Shown one piece after another: positions 23,318 to 34,400 of a stretch of DNA of 64,000 nucleotides (the first letter of the stretch is position 1; each line of letters opens with the position of its first letter). Source of the DNA: Anaeramoeba ignava. Taxonomy: Eukaryota; Metamonada; Anaeramoebidae. The stretch is taken from assembly GCA_028826165.1 (NCBI GenBank), contig JAPDFW010000070.1, positions 208,501 through 272,500 on the forward strand. Direction: 5' to 3'. A program made the position numbers and the translations under genes. The notes beneath the pieces were generated by a model. It was not told the DNA's origin, did no database searches, and saw nothing but the letters and a program-made list of their open reading frames with translations.

Positions 23318-25146
23318 ATGAATGATTGTTTATTTTTTGGAAACCAATTCAATTTAAATTTGAAAATGAAAATGAAAATGAAAATGAAAATGAAAATGAA
23401 AATGAAAATGAAAAACAAATTAAACAAATTGCATCATCAAATTATTCAACAATTTTCCTTTTTGAAAATGGAAAAGTAATAGAATACTTAAATGAAAATG
23501 ATTCAAAACAAAATCCTGAAAAAATCCAAATTGAAAATATTCAAAAAGTAACTGTTGGTTCTGGAAATGAAACTATTTTAACAAAAGAAGGAAATGTATT
23601 TGCCAAAGGAAAAGATATTAATTCACGAAATCCAAAAGAATTTATCAATATTTCATCATTAATTGAAGATAAAAATGATAGAATAATTCAAGATATTGTT
23701 TGCTGTTCTAATGCAGTTTACTTATTAACTTCAAATCAAAATGTTTATGGAATTGGTTCAAATGAATATGGCCAACTTGGTTTTGATTCTAAAACACTTC
23801 AAAAAACAGAAGAACCAATTTTAATGATGAAAAATGTTTCTAAAATATTTTCAGGAAATTTGTCATTTCATGTTTTTCTTTTAAATTCAAATCAAGAATT
23901 ATTTGGATGTGGATTTAATCCATTTGGTCAACTTGGATTAGGAAAATCAAGAACAGAAAAACAAATCTCAAAATTAACCAAAATCCAAAATATTCCAAAA
24001 GGTAAAATAATTGATATTCAATGTTTAAGTACTTATTCAGTAATGCTGATTGAAAATCAAAATGAAAATCCAAAAAGAAAACTTTATACATGTGGATATG
24101 AGAAATTCAATGGACTTAAAAAAAATACTTTTGAATTTACTGAAATCAAATCATCTTTATTTGAAAATGATGATAATATCCTTGATTTTTCTTGTGGAAA
24201 TGCTCATACTTTGATTTTAACTTCTAATTCAAAACTAATCGGATTTGGATATAATAGATATGGACAATTAGGAACTGGAGATACAAAAGATCAATCAACT
24301 CCAATTCAAATTGAACTTCCTAAATTAAGATTTAATGAAGATATTTCTAATTATCATATTTCTTGTGGATATTTCAATTCATTTCTTTATTATTCTCCTC
24401 TTTCTTTTTCCAATCTTGAAGAAGATTTGATAAAATTATTTAGAAGAAAAGAATTTTGTGATATTTCATTTAAAACCAAAAATGGAGAAATAATTGAAGC
24501 TCATAAATTAATATTGAAATATAGATTAAATCAAAATCAAAATCAAATTGAAAAACTTCAAGAAATTATTTCAAAAAAATCAATTAAAGAATCAAATCAA
24601 ATATTTGAAATGATTTATTCAAACAGAATAATAAATCCAAAATTATATTCTGAAATTAAAGAAATTATAAATTCAAATGAAAAAATTGAAGAAACAATGA
24701 AAAGAATTTATTTAAATGAAAATGAAAAAGATTTTATAATTGAAAGAAAAGAAAAACAATATAAATTTCCTAAATTAATATTAATAATGAGAAGTGAATT
24801 ATATCGAGGAATGTTTTTATCTGTAACTGAAGATACTTCTAATAAAGTTACAGATTATAGTGAATTAAGTGAAGAATCATTTCAAATATTTGAATATTGG
24901 ATTTATTCAAATCAAATTAAAGAAGGAATTGAAATTACACAACAAATCATTAATGAAATTCAAATTGGAATTGATTATTTTCAATTAAATCAAACAAATC
25001 CAAATTTATTTGATTTATTAATTAACAAATTTAATAATCAAAATCAAGAAGAAAACAAAAAAGAAAACAAAAAAGAAAACAAAAAAGAAAACAAAAAAGA
25101 AAACAAAAAAGGAAACAAAAAAGAAAAAAATTGTTTAATTTTTTAA
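23318..25146 (+). pseudogene. RCC1-BTB paralog 2 (body intact, start out of frame)
   Basis: From about 23326 to 25146 there are 606 open codons: acidic Glu-Asn run, RCC1 blades (VYGIGSNEYGQLG, LFGCGFNPFGQLG, LIGFGYNRYGQLG), BTB domain (FCDISFKTKNGEIIEAHKL), then a KKENKKENKK tail ending NCLIF, a CaaX box. The family's start sequence ATGAATGATTGTTTATTTTT is present at 23318, but the linker after FFG is missing and the ATG is out of frame with the body; no in-frame ATG exists until the conserved MMKNV segment. The body shows no decay, so the lesion is recent, or an unseen start is used. Confidence 0.75.
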
Positions 25147-25149
25147 ACA

Positions 25150-25304
25150 GAAATAAAAGAAATCGAAAAAGAAATCAAAGAAGAAATTCAAATTACACAA
25201 GAAATTATTAAAGAAATTAAAATTGGAATTGATTATTTTCAATTAAATCAAACAAATCCAAATTTATTTGATTTATTAATTAACAAATTTAAAAATCAAA
25301 ATTA
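25150..25304 (+). pseudogene. Second orphan RCC1-BTB tail fragment
   Basis: Downstream of paralog 2, a piece homologous to the last ~50 codons of the family appears again (ITQEIIKEIKIGIDYF and on), nearly identical to the piece at 23076-23231. The gene-plus-fragment arrangement has therefore been copied as a block. Confidence 0.75.
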
Positions 25305-25387
25305 AAATTAAAACAAAAATTCCAACTTTAAAAAAAAATTAAAAAAATTTTTAATTTTTCATTTTTTTCATTTTTTTCTTTTTAAAA

Positions 25388-27162
25388 ATGAATGATTGTT
25401 TATTTTTTGGCTTTAATACTTCACCAAAACTTATCCAAAATAAACCAGAAAAAGTAACAAAACCTATTCAATTTAAATTTGAAAATGAAAATGAAAATGA
25501 AAATGAAAATGAAGATGAAAAACAAATTAAACAAATTGCAACAGGAGGTTTTTCAACAATTTTCCTTTTTGAAAATGGAAAAGCAATAGAATACTTAGAT
25601 GATGAATACTTAAATTATCCAAATCAAAATCATGAAAAAATCCAAATTGAAAATATTCAAAAAGTAACTGTTGGTGGTCAAAATGCAGCTATTTTAACAA
25701 AAGAAGGAAATGTATTTGCCAAAGGAGAAGATATTAATTCACGAAATCCAAAAGAATTTATCAATATTTCATCATTAATTGAAGATACAAATGATAGAAT
25801 AATTCAAGACGTTGTTTGCTGTTCTAATGCGGTTTACTTATTAACTTCAAATCAAAATGCTTATGGAATTGGTGATAATGAATATGGCCAACTTGGTGTT
25901 GATTCTCAATTCTTAATACGAGCACAAAACCCAATTTTAATGATGAAAAATGTTTCTAAAATATTTTCAGGAAATTCTTCACTTCATGTTTTTCTTTTAA
26001 ATTCAAATCAAGAATTATTTGGATGTGGGTATAATATATATTCTCAACTTGGATTAGGAGAATCAAGAAGAAGAGAAACAAAAATCCATCAATTAACCAA
26101 AATTCCAAATATTCCAAAAGGCAAAATAATTAATATTAAATGTGGGTTTTATCATTCAATAATGTTGATTGAAAATCAAAATGAAAATCCAAAAAGAAAA
26201 CTTTATTCATGTGGAGATTCCAACTACAACGGACTTAACAGAAATACTTTTGAATTTACTGAAATCAAATCATCTTTATTTGAAAATGATAATATTCTTG
26301 ATTTTTCTGTTGAAAATGCTCATACTTTGATATTAACAACAAAAGGGAAATTATTAGGATTTGGATACAATGAATTTGGTCAACTAGGAATTGGAAATAC
26401 ACAAAATCAATCAACTCCAATTCAAATTGAACTTCCTAAATTAATATTTAATGAAGATATTTCCAATTATCATATTTCTTGTGGTAATTACAATTCATTT
26501 CTTTATTATTCTCCTTTTCTTTCTTCTTTTCCAATCTTGAAGAAGATTTGATAAAATTATTTAGAAGAAAAGAATTTTGCAATATTTCATTTAAAACCAA
26601 AAATGGAGAAATAATTAAAGCTCATAAATTAATATTGAAATATAGATTAAATCAAAATCAAAATCAAATTGAAAAACTTCAAGAAATTATTTCAAAAAAA
26701 TCAATTAAAGAATCAAATCAAATATTTGAAATGATTTATTCAAACAGAATAATAAATCCAAAATTATATTCTGAAATTAAAGAAATTATAAATTCAAATG
26801 AAAAAATTGAAGAAACAATGAAAAGAATTTATTTAAATGAAAATGAAAAAGATTTTATAATTGAAAGAAAAGAAAAACAATATAAATTTCCAAAATTAAT
26901 ATTAATAATGAGAAGCAAATTATATCGAGGAATGTTTTTATCTGTAACTGAAGATACTTCTAATAAAGTTACAGATTATAGTGAATTAAGTGAAGAATCA
27001 TTTCAAATATTTGAATATTGGATTTATTCAAATCAAATTAAAGAAGGAATTGAAATTACACAACAAATCATTAATGAAATTCAAATTGGAATTGATTATT
27101 TTCAATTAAATCAAACAAATCCAAATTTATTGGATTTATTAATTAATAAATTTAATAATTAA
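25388..27162 (+). pseudogene. RCC1-BTB paralog 3 (frameshift between RCC1 and BTB)
   Basis: ATG at 25388 opens MNDCLFFGFNTSPKLIQ, an acidic run and a complete RCC1 region to 26551. At about 26510-26540 an insertion in a CT-rich run (TTTTCTTTCTTCTTTTCC) moves the frame and the protein would end just before the BTB domain. The BTB and C-terminal part continues open in the next frame from 26548 to 27162. The CaaX tail is gone, with TAA following NKFNN. It could be a truncated RCC1-only protein, but decay is more likely. Confidence 0.8.
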
Positions 27163-27521
27163 AATCAAAATTAAAATTAAAATTAAAATTAAAATTAAAA
27201 TTAAAATTCATTTATAAAATCGGATAAAAAATTAAAATTAAAATTAAAATTAAAATCAAAAAAATTTAATTTCGTTGTTTTGTTTTTTGGTTCTCTTTTA
27301 TTATTGAATTTTCCTTTTATCATCGTTCATTTTAATGAATCAAATTTAAACCAATTGAAATTAATTGGTTTACTTTTCGTTTTTCTTTTTTTTTTGTTAA
27401 AAAAAAAAAAATTTTCGAATCGATTCATTCAAAAAAATGTTGAACGAAATTGATAAGAAAAAGAAAAGGAAAAAGAAAGAAAAAGAAAAAGAAAGAAAAA
27501 GAAAGAAAAAGAAAAAGAAAA
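27163..27521. other. Intergenic region with a perfect inverted repeat
   Basis: About 360 bases separate the plus-strand paralog 3 from the end of PFOR on the minus strand. They hold a short AATTAAAATT repeat, a poly-purine run before the PFOR stop and, at 27347-27372, a 10-bp perfect inverted repeat (TAAACCAATT / AATTGGTTTA) with a 6-base loop. The position between convergent gene ends would suit a 3'-end element, but this is not shown. Confidence 0.4.
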
Positions 27522-30500
27522 TCATTTGCGTTTGTAATGCTTTTCGTACATCTTAGAAAGCCCAACTAAAGTTTCGTATTTCTCCTTGACTTCTTCTTCA
27601 AGTTTATTATGCATTGCTTCAGCTTCCTTTGGATGAGTTTGGTACAAAGCAGCAAAACGAACTTCCATTTTAAGAAAATCAAGAAGTAATTTTTTGGGTT
27701 TTTTTGAGTCAAGAATCAAAGGATTTTTGCCTTGCAATTTCAGAGCAGGATTGAAACGCCAGAGATTCCAAAGACCGTGTTCAACAGCGAGTTTTTGCTG
27801 CTGTTGAGTTGTGCACATTCCGGTTTTGATACCGTGACCGATGCAGGGACAGTAAGCAATGATGAGAGAAGGACCAGGATAGGCTTCGGCCTCTTTGATT
27901 GCCTTGAGGAACTGGTTGTAATTCGCGCCCATTGCGACCGTTGCGATGTAAATATGACCGTATTGCATCGCCATCAATCCAAGATCTTTTGCTTTCGTAT
28001 CTTTTCCTGCCATTGCAAATTTTGCTTGTGCTCCTCGTGGAGTTGCTTTACTCATTTGGAATCCTGTGTTTGCATAAAATGCGTTGTCGAAAACAAGTAC
28101 GTTGTAGTCTTCTTCTTGAGCGAGAATGTGGTCAAGTCCCCCAAATCCAATGTCGTATGCCCAACCATCTCCTCCAATGATCCAATGCGACGGTTTTGTT
28201 AGAATATCAAGGTTTTTTGAAATGTGTTCTAAAGAAGGAGAATTGAGAACTTTTTTACTTGATATGACTTTCTTGATTTTATCACCGAATTCTTGACTTT
28301 CTTTTGCAAGATCTTTGTTTAGCAGCCATTCTTCGAAAGTGTACCGTTCGACTGGGTCTGAGATCTCGTATGAATCAAGAGCTTTTTTAACGTGGGTTGC
28401 GAGCTGGTTTCTTCTGTGGATCATTGCCTTGACCATTCCGTAACCGTATTCAGCATTATCTTCAAAAAGGGAGTTTCCCCAAGAAGGACCGTGACCTTTG
28501 TCGTTAACAGTATAAGGAAAAGAAGGATAGTGACCTCCCCATATGATGCTGCAACCAGTTGCGTTGGCGATCATTGCGCGGTCGCCGTAGAGCTGGGTTA
28601 TGAGTTTGAGATAAGGCGTTTGTCCGCAACCTGCACAAGCTCCAGAGAACTCAAGAAGAGGTTGTTTGTATTGAGACGTTGCGACGGTTGCAGATTTCAA
28701 AAGATCCGCTTTGTTCTTGATTTTCTGGCTGAACTCCCAGTTTTTCTTCTCTTTCTCCATAATGCTTTTATCCGCATTTTCGAAATCAAGTGCATTTGCT
28801 GGGCACTGTTTGACGCAAAGCTCGCAGCTGAGACAATCATACGGAGACACCTGAACCCGGAACTGATATCCGAGCTTCTTGTACTCCGCAACATTTGATT
28901 CAATCGTTTGATATCCCTCAGGTTTTCTTGATTTCTCATCGTGATCCAATATAAACGGTCGGATTGCTGCATGCGGACACACAAAACTGCAGATGTTGCA
29001 TTGGGTGCAATTCTCAGGCTTCCAGATCGGCAGCTTCGTCGCAATTCCTCGTTTCTCGTACTTAGATGTTGATGTCATGGATTGTCCGTTGACCGGGAAA
29101 GCTGAAACTGGAAGATTCGCCGCTTCAAGTCGCATTGCCGGGAAGATGTATTTTTTCACGTTTTCCGGCGCGTTGGGATCAATTTCCGTTGGCATTTTGA
29201 AATCCTCTTTGTAAAGCTCAGCCCATTTTGCTTTTGGATAATGGATCTCCTTCACGTTGCTGACTGCAATGTCGACCATTGCTATGTTCTTGTTCACAAC
29301 GGCTTCGCCTTGTTTTTTGTAGTTCTTCACAATCGAGTCTTTGAGATATTTGATTGCTTTATCGAACGGAATGACTTCTGAAAGCTTGAAAAAAACGGTT
29401 TGCATGATCATATTGATTCTGCCTCGCAATCCGAGTTGATCCGCAAGTTTTTCTGCGTCGATCACAAACAATCTAACGTTTTTCTTGGCAATCACACCCT
29501 TCATTATATCGGGCATTTGCTTATCCAGCTCTTCCCAAGTTTCAGCGGGTGTGTTTATCACAAAAGTGGCGTTATCTTTGATCTTATTAATGACCTGCGG
29601 ATATCTCGCAATGAAAGAAGGGTTGTGGAAGGCAAGATAGTCGGCGTGTCTGATATCGTACTGGCTTGTGATCTTCTTTGGCCCGAATCGGAGATGAGAA
29701 AATGTAAGTCCCCCTGATTTCTTCGCATCGAACATGAAATACCCCTGAGCGTTAAGATCTGTGTTTTCGCCGATTATTGCAATTGCTTCTTTATTGGCTC
29801 CAACTGTCCCATCAGATCCAAGACCCCAGAAAAGACACTGTTTGGTTCCTTTTGGCACAAGATCAGGCTCGAAATTATAAGCAAGATGAGTGTTTGTAAC
29901 ATCATCTACAATCCCAACAGAGAAGTTGCGTTTGGGCTCTTTTTTCTTCATGTTCTCAAAAGCAGCAATCGCCATTCCGGGCGTAAGATCCTTTCCTCCG
30001 AGACCGTAGATTCCCGGGACGATTTCTTCGATATTTGGATTAAAACCAGATCGGGGCTCTCGAATAACGGCGTTAACATCCAAATAGAGCGGTTGAGCAA
30101 ACGCGCCGTATTCTCTGACTCGATCAAGAACAGTAATTCGACGCACTGTTTTGGGGAGGGTCTTCAGGAAATGGGTCGCACTGAAAGGCCGGTAAAGTCG
30201 AACTTTGATCAGCCCAACTTTTCCTCCTTTGTCGTTAATATAATCGACTGCCTCTTGCGCAGTGTCTGAGGAGCTCCCCATCATTACAATCACATCCTCG
30301 GCATCGGGCGCGCCGAAATACTCAAAAAGATTATAATATCTCCCTGTCGAGTCGCCAACTCTCTTCATAACTTTCTCAACAATCTCAGGAACCGCTTGGA
30401 AATACTTCAACGGCGCTGTGTGCCACTGGAAATACGCATCATCGCCAACGGGCGTTCCGCGCATTGAGGGATGCTCAGGATTAAACGCAACGGAATGGAA

Positions 30501-31196
30501 TCTGTCAACGTATTTCATGTCAACAAGTTTTTTAATGTCATCATAATCAATGACGTTAATTTTGGAAATTCCGTGAGAAGTTCGAAAACCGTCGAAAAAA
30601 TGCAAAAACGGAATTGAGGATTCTAACGCCGCTAAATGAGCCACAAGTGCAAGATCCATCACCTCTTGCTGGTTGTTGCTAGACAACAGCGACCATCCTG
30701 TGGATCGCACGTGCATCACGTCGCTGTGATCACAGAACATCGATCCAATGTGCCCAATGATAGCCCGCGCTGCTACATGCATAACGGCTGGCATAAGTGC
30801 CGATGACATCTTAAACATATTTGGCACCATCAGTAAAAGTCCTTGTGACGATGTATATGTACTTGTTAACGCCCCAGCTGCTAATGCCCCATGTACTGCT
30901 CCGGCAGCTCCTCCTTCGCTCTGCATAAGCTGGACTGTCACTTGTTCTCCAAAAATATTTTTTTTTTTTTTTGCTGAAAAATGATCGATATGCTCCCCCA
31001 TTGCTGATGATGGTGTAATTGGGTAGATAAATGATGTGTCAGATAACGCATAAGCAATATGAGCTGCTGCACTGTTACCGTCCATCGCTTCTGTATGGTG
31101 CTCTCGGATCATTTCTCTCATTATTTTTGTTATTTTTGCACCCAAAAATCTGTTTGTTTTATTTTTATTTTTTTGTATTAATTTTGTTGTAAGCAT
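27522..31196 (-). CDS. PFOR: Pyruvate:ferredoxin oxidoreductase (PFOR)
   Basis: PFOR oxidises pyruvate with CoA to acetyl-CoA and CO2, reducing ferredoxin; in anaerobic protists it replaces pyruvate dehydrogenase in the cytosol or hydrogenosome. The single 1224-codon exon shows the full fused architecture: N-terminal TPP/pyrimidine domain (YPITPSSAMGE), domain II, gamma domain (FWGLGSDGTVGANKEAI), two 4Fe-4S motifs (CTQCNICSFVCPHA near residue 728, CLSCELCVKQCPANA near 788), and the C-terminal TPP domain with CAGCGQTPY (about 852) and GDGWAYDIGFGGLDH (about 1015). The roughly 25 residues before MREMIREHH are basic (MLTTKLIQKNKNKTNRFLG) and could be an organelle presequence. GC content is clearly above its neighbours, as expected for a highly expressed gene. 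It has no introns and no lesions. Confidence 0.97.
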   Translation of the reverse strand: MLTTKLIQKNKNKTNRFLGAKITKIMREMIREHHTEAMDGNSAAAHIAYALSDTSFIYPITPSSAMGEHIDHFSAKKKKNIFGEQVTVQLMQSEGGAAGAVHGALAAGALTSTYTSSQGLLLMVPNMFKMSSALMPAVMHVAARAIIGHIGSMFCDHSDVMHVRSTGWSLLSSNNQQEVMDLALVAHLAALESSIPFLHFFDGFRTSHGISKINVIDYDDIKKLVDMKYVDRFHSVAFNPEHPSMRGTPVGDDAYFQWHTAPLKYFQAVPEIVEKVMKRVGDSTGRYYNLFEYFGAPDAEDVIVMMGSSSDTAQEAVDYINDKGGKVGLIKVRLYRPFSATHFLKTLPKTVRRITVLDRVREYGAFAQPLYLDVNAVIREPRSGFNPNIEEIVPGIYGLGGKDLTPGMAIAAFENMKKKEPKRNFSVGIVDDVTNTHLAYNFEPDLVPKGTKQCLFWGLGSDGTVGANKEAIAIIGENTDLNAQGYFMFDAKKSGGLTFSHLRFGPKKITSQYDIRHADYLAFHNPSFIARYPQVINKIKDNATFVINTPAETWEELDKQMPDIMKGVIAKKNVRLFVIDAEKLADQLGLRGRINMIMQTVFFKLSEVIPFDKAIKYLKDSIVKNYKKQGEAVVNKNIAMVDIAVSNVKEIHYPKAKWAELYKEDFKMPTEIDPNAPENVKKYIFPAMRLEAANLPVSAFPVNGQSMTSTSKYEKRGIATKLPIWKPENCTQCNICSFVCPHAAIRPFILDHDEKSRKPEGYQTIESNVAEYKKLGYQFRVQVSPYDCLSCELCVKQCPANALDFENADKSIMEKEKKNWEFSQKIKNKADLLKSATVATSQYKQPLLEFSGACAGCGQTPYLKLITQLYGDRAMIANATGCSIIWGGHYPSFPYTVNDKGHGPSWGNSLFEDNAEYGYGMVKAMIHRRNQLATHVKKALDSYEISDPVERYTFEEWLLNKDLAKESQEFGDKIKKVISSKKVLNSPSLEHISKNLDILTKPSHWIIGGDGWAYDIGFGGLDHILAQEEDYNVLVFDNAFYANTGFQMSKATPRGAQAKFAMAGKDTKAKDLGLMAMQYGHIYIATVAMGANYNQFLKAIKEAEAYPGPSLIIAYCPCIGHGIKTGMCTTQQQQKLAVEHGLWNLWRFNPALKLQGKNPLILDSKKPKKLLLDFLKMEVRFAALYQTHPKEAEAMHNKLEEEVKEKYETLVGLSKMYEKHYKRK

Positions 31197-31429
31197 TTTT
31201 ATTATTTAAATAAAAAAAAATGAAAAAAAAAATAAAAAATAAAAAATTAAAATAAAATTTTTTAATTATTTTTTGCCCATTCAAAAAAAAAGAAAATTAA
31301 TCATAAACAAAAAGAAAATAAGCAAAAAATTTTACTTATTCGATTTTCTATTCCAATTTCTTTTTAATTTTAAATTTTCTTTTAATTTTAAATTTAATTT
31401 TAATTTTAAATTTAATTTTAATTTTAATT

Positions 31430-34400
31430 TTAATTCAATTTCGTTTTTTCTTCATTTTTAACTGCTTTTAAAAATCTTTCAACATTTCCTGAAAGTGCTT
31501 CTTCAATCATTTCTTGTTGATCTTTCGTTAAAGAAGGGGTTTTTTTTAAATTTATTTTTCTTAAAAGTCTTCCTCTTCTTCTTTTTGAATTTAAACTTAA
31601 AATTCTTTGTTTGTTTTTCATTTGTTTAATTTTAGAAATTTTAGGAGATCGTTTTGTTTTTTTTTTAAGTTTCTTTCCTTTTTGATTTGTATTTCCAAAT
31701 CTTTTCAAATTTACAACAACAAGGGGGGTTATTCCTCTTGAACTTATTGTTTTTGTTGGTGCTGTTTTTAAAGGGGTATGAATTTGATCAATTTTTTTCT
31801 GATTTTGGATTTTTTGGGGGGTTTCTTGTAATTTTGGTTTTGATTGATTTATATTTTGTTTTTCTTCTGGTTCAATTAAGGATAATAATAAATTATCTTC
31901 ATCATCTTCAAAAGCATCTTGAACATCATTTAAATGATTTTCATTTTCATTTAATTCATTTTCAATTTCATTTTCATTTTGATTTTCATTTAAATTTTGA
32001 TTTTCATTTAAATTTTGATTTTCATTTAAATTTTGTATTCGATCTTGTAATCTCGTTTTAATTCTTGGCTTTGGATTGCTTCTCATTATTCTTCTTGATG
32101 TTCGAATTATCGGTGTAATTCTTAAATTTTGATATTTTCCAATTTCCATATTTGCAAATGGTGAAGAAGGAACTTCTTGAAATTTCTTCCGTTGATTATC
32201 AATAAATACTTGTTTTTTAAATTGATCTTCAGAAATATGTATCAAATCATCAAATTCTTCATCTGAACTTTCTTGGTCAAAATCTCCTTTTTCTTGACTT
32301 TTTTTTTCTTGTTCTTTTCCAATAGAATTATTCTTTTTTGCATCAAGTAACAATGAAAGTTGATAATTCTTTTTGAATTCTTCATCAATATTTCCAGTTT
32401 TGATAAAACTCATATCAAAATTCGAATCAAGAACATCATCAGATATGATTTCTGATTCTGATTCTGATTCTGTGCTTGATCGTTGAAAACTTTGTAAATC
32501 CGTTTCATATGATTCGAATAACGATTCTAATTCATCATCTGAATTAGAAACCGAAATGATTATATTTTGATTTTCATTTATATTTTCATCTTTATCTATT
32601 GATTTTATATTTTCTAATTCTTCGATAATTTTATAACTATTTTGCATTTCAAAATTATTCTGATTTTCTCTCTTTGATTCTTTGTTTTCAATTTCATTTT
32701 TCATATTATTATCTAATTTTTGAATTTCAATTTCTTTTTCAAGTTGATTTGATTTCAAATCTTTTAAATTTTCTTTTTCTTTTTCATTTTCATTTTTTAT
32801 TTGATTTTCATTTATTATTTGATTTTTTATTTGAATTTGATTTATTTGATTTTGATTTTCATTTTCACTTTCATTTTCACTTTCATATTCACTTTCATAT
32901 TCACTTTGAATTTTATTTTCTTTTTCATTTTGATTTTGATTTTCATTTTCATTTTGGTTTTCATTTTGGTTTTGATTTTCAATTTCATTTTGATTTTCAA
33001 TTTCATTTTGATTTTGATTTTCATTTTCATTTTGATTTTCATTTTTATTTTGATTTTCATTTTCATTTTCATTTTGGTTTTCATTTTGATTTTGAATTTG
33101 ATTTTCATTTTGATTTTGAATTTGGTTTTGGTTTTGGTTTTGATTTTCATTTTGATTTTGAATTTCATTTTGATTTTCATTTTCAATTTCATTTTGGTTT
33201 TCATTTTGATTTTCATTTTGATTTTGAATTTCATTTTGGTTTTGATTTAAAAGTTGTTTCTCAAATTTTGATTGAAACTCTATTTCCATTTGATTTTTTT
33301 TTTCTTTTTCCATTTCATTTTGATTTTGAATTTGGTTTTCATTTTGGTTTTGATTTTCATTTTGGTTTTCATTTTGGTTTTCATTTTCAATTTCATTTTG
33401 ATTTTGATTTAAAAGTTGTTTCTCAAATTTTGATTGAAACTCTATTTCCATTTGATTTTCTTTTTCTTTTTTCATTTCGTTTTGATTTTGAATTTTATTT
33501 TGATTTTGATTTTGATTTTGAATTTTATTTTGATTTTGATTTTGATTTTTGATTTTGATTTTGATTTTGGTTTTGATTTTGAATTTGATTTTGATTTTGA
33601 TTTTGAATTTGATTTTGATTTTGAATTTGATTTTGATTTTGAATTTGATTTTGATTTTGATTTTGATTTTGATTTTGAATTTTATTTTGATTTTGAATTT
33701 GATTTTGCATTTGATTTTCTTTTTCTTTTTCCATTTGATTTTGATTTTGATTTTGATTTTGATTTTGATTTTGATTTTGAATTTGAATTTGATTTTCATT
33801 TTCATTTTGGTTTTGATTTTGATTTTGAATTTGATTTTTATTTTGATTTTGATTTTGATTTTGATTTTGAATTTGATTTTGAATTTGATTTTTATTTTGG
33901 TTTTGATTTTGATTTTGATTTTGGTTTTGGATTTGAATTTGATTTTGGTTTTGGTTTTGATTTTGGTTTTGGTTTTGATTTTGGTTTTGATTTTCATTTT
34001 CATTTTGATTTTGATTTTGAATTTGATTTTGAATTTGATTTTTATTTTGGTTTTGATTTTGATTTTGATTTTGATTTTGATTTTGATTTTGATTTTGATT
34101 TTGATTTTGATTTTGGTTTTGATTTTGATTTTGATTTTGATTTTGGAAATACTTCAGATCATCTTTTTCATTTATTCTCATTAAAGGATGAATTGGAGAA
34201 AATTGAAGATTAATTTCTTGTTGTTTTGCCATTTTTAGAGGAGATTTCAATTCTTGAACAAGATCTGTTAAAGTATTTGTCAATTTTATTAATTGTTCAT
34301 CTCGAGTTTTTAAATGATGAAGAATAGCAGCAAATTCTCCATAAAAAATATTTTTCATCTCATTTTGAATTAAGTTATTCTCTGTATTATTCATTTCTAA

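Noticed and set aside
27522-31196. Bacterial contamination or recent bacterial transfer as the source of PFOR
   Set aside because: It has the eukaryotic-protist style N-terminal extension and lies between eukaryotic genes; higher GC fits high expression. A tree is needed to settle transfer.
32674-34213. Plus-strand Phe/His/Asp frames opposite the giant N/Q-rich gene
   Set aside because: They are antisense shadows of NQ/NE codon repeats; no start context or family match.
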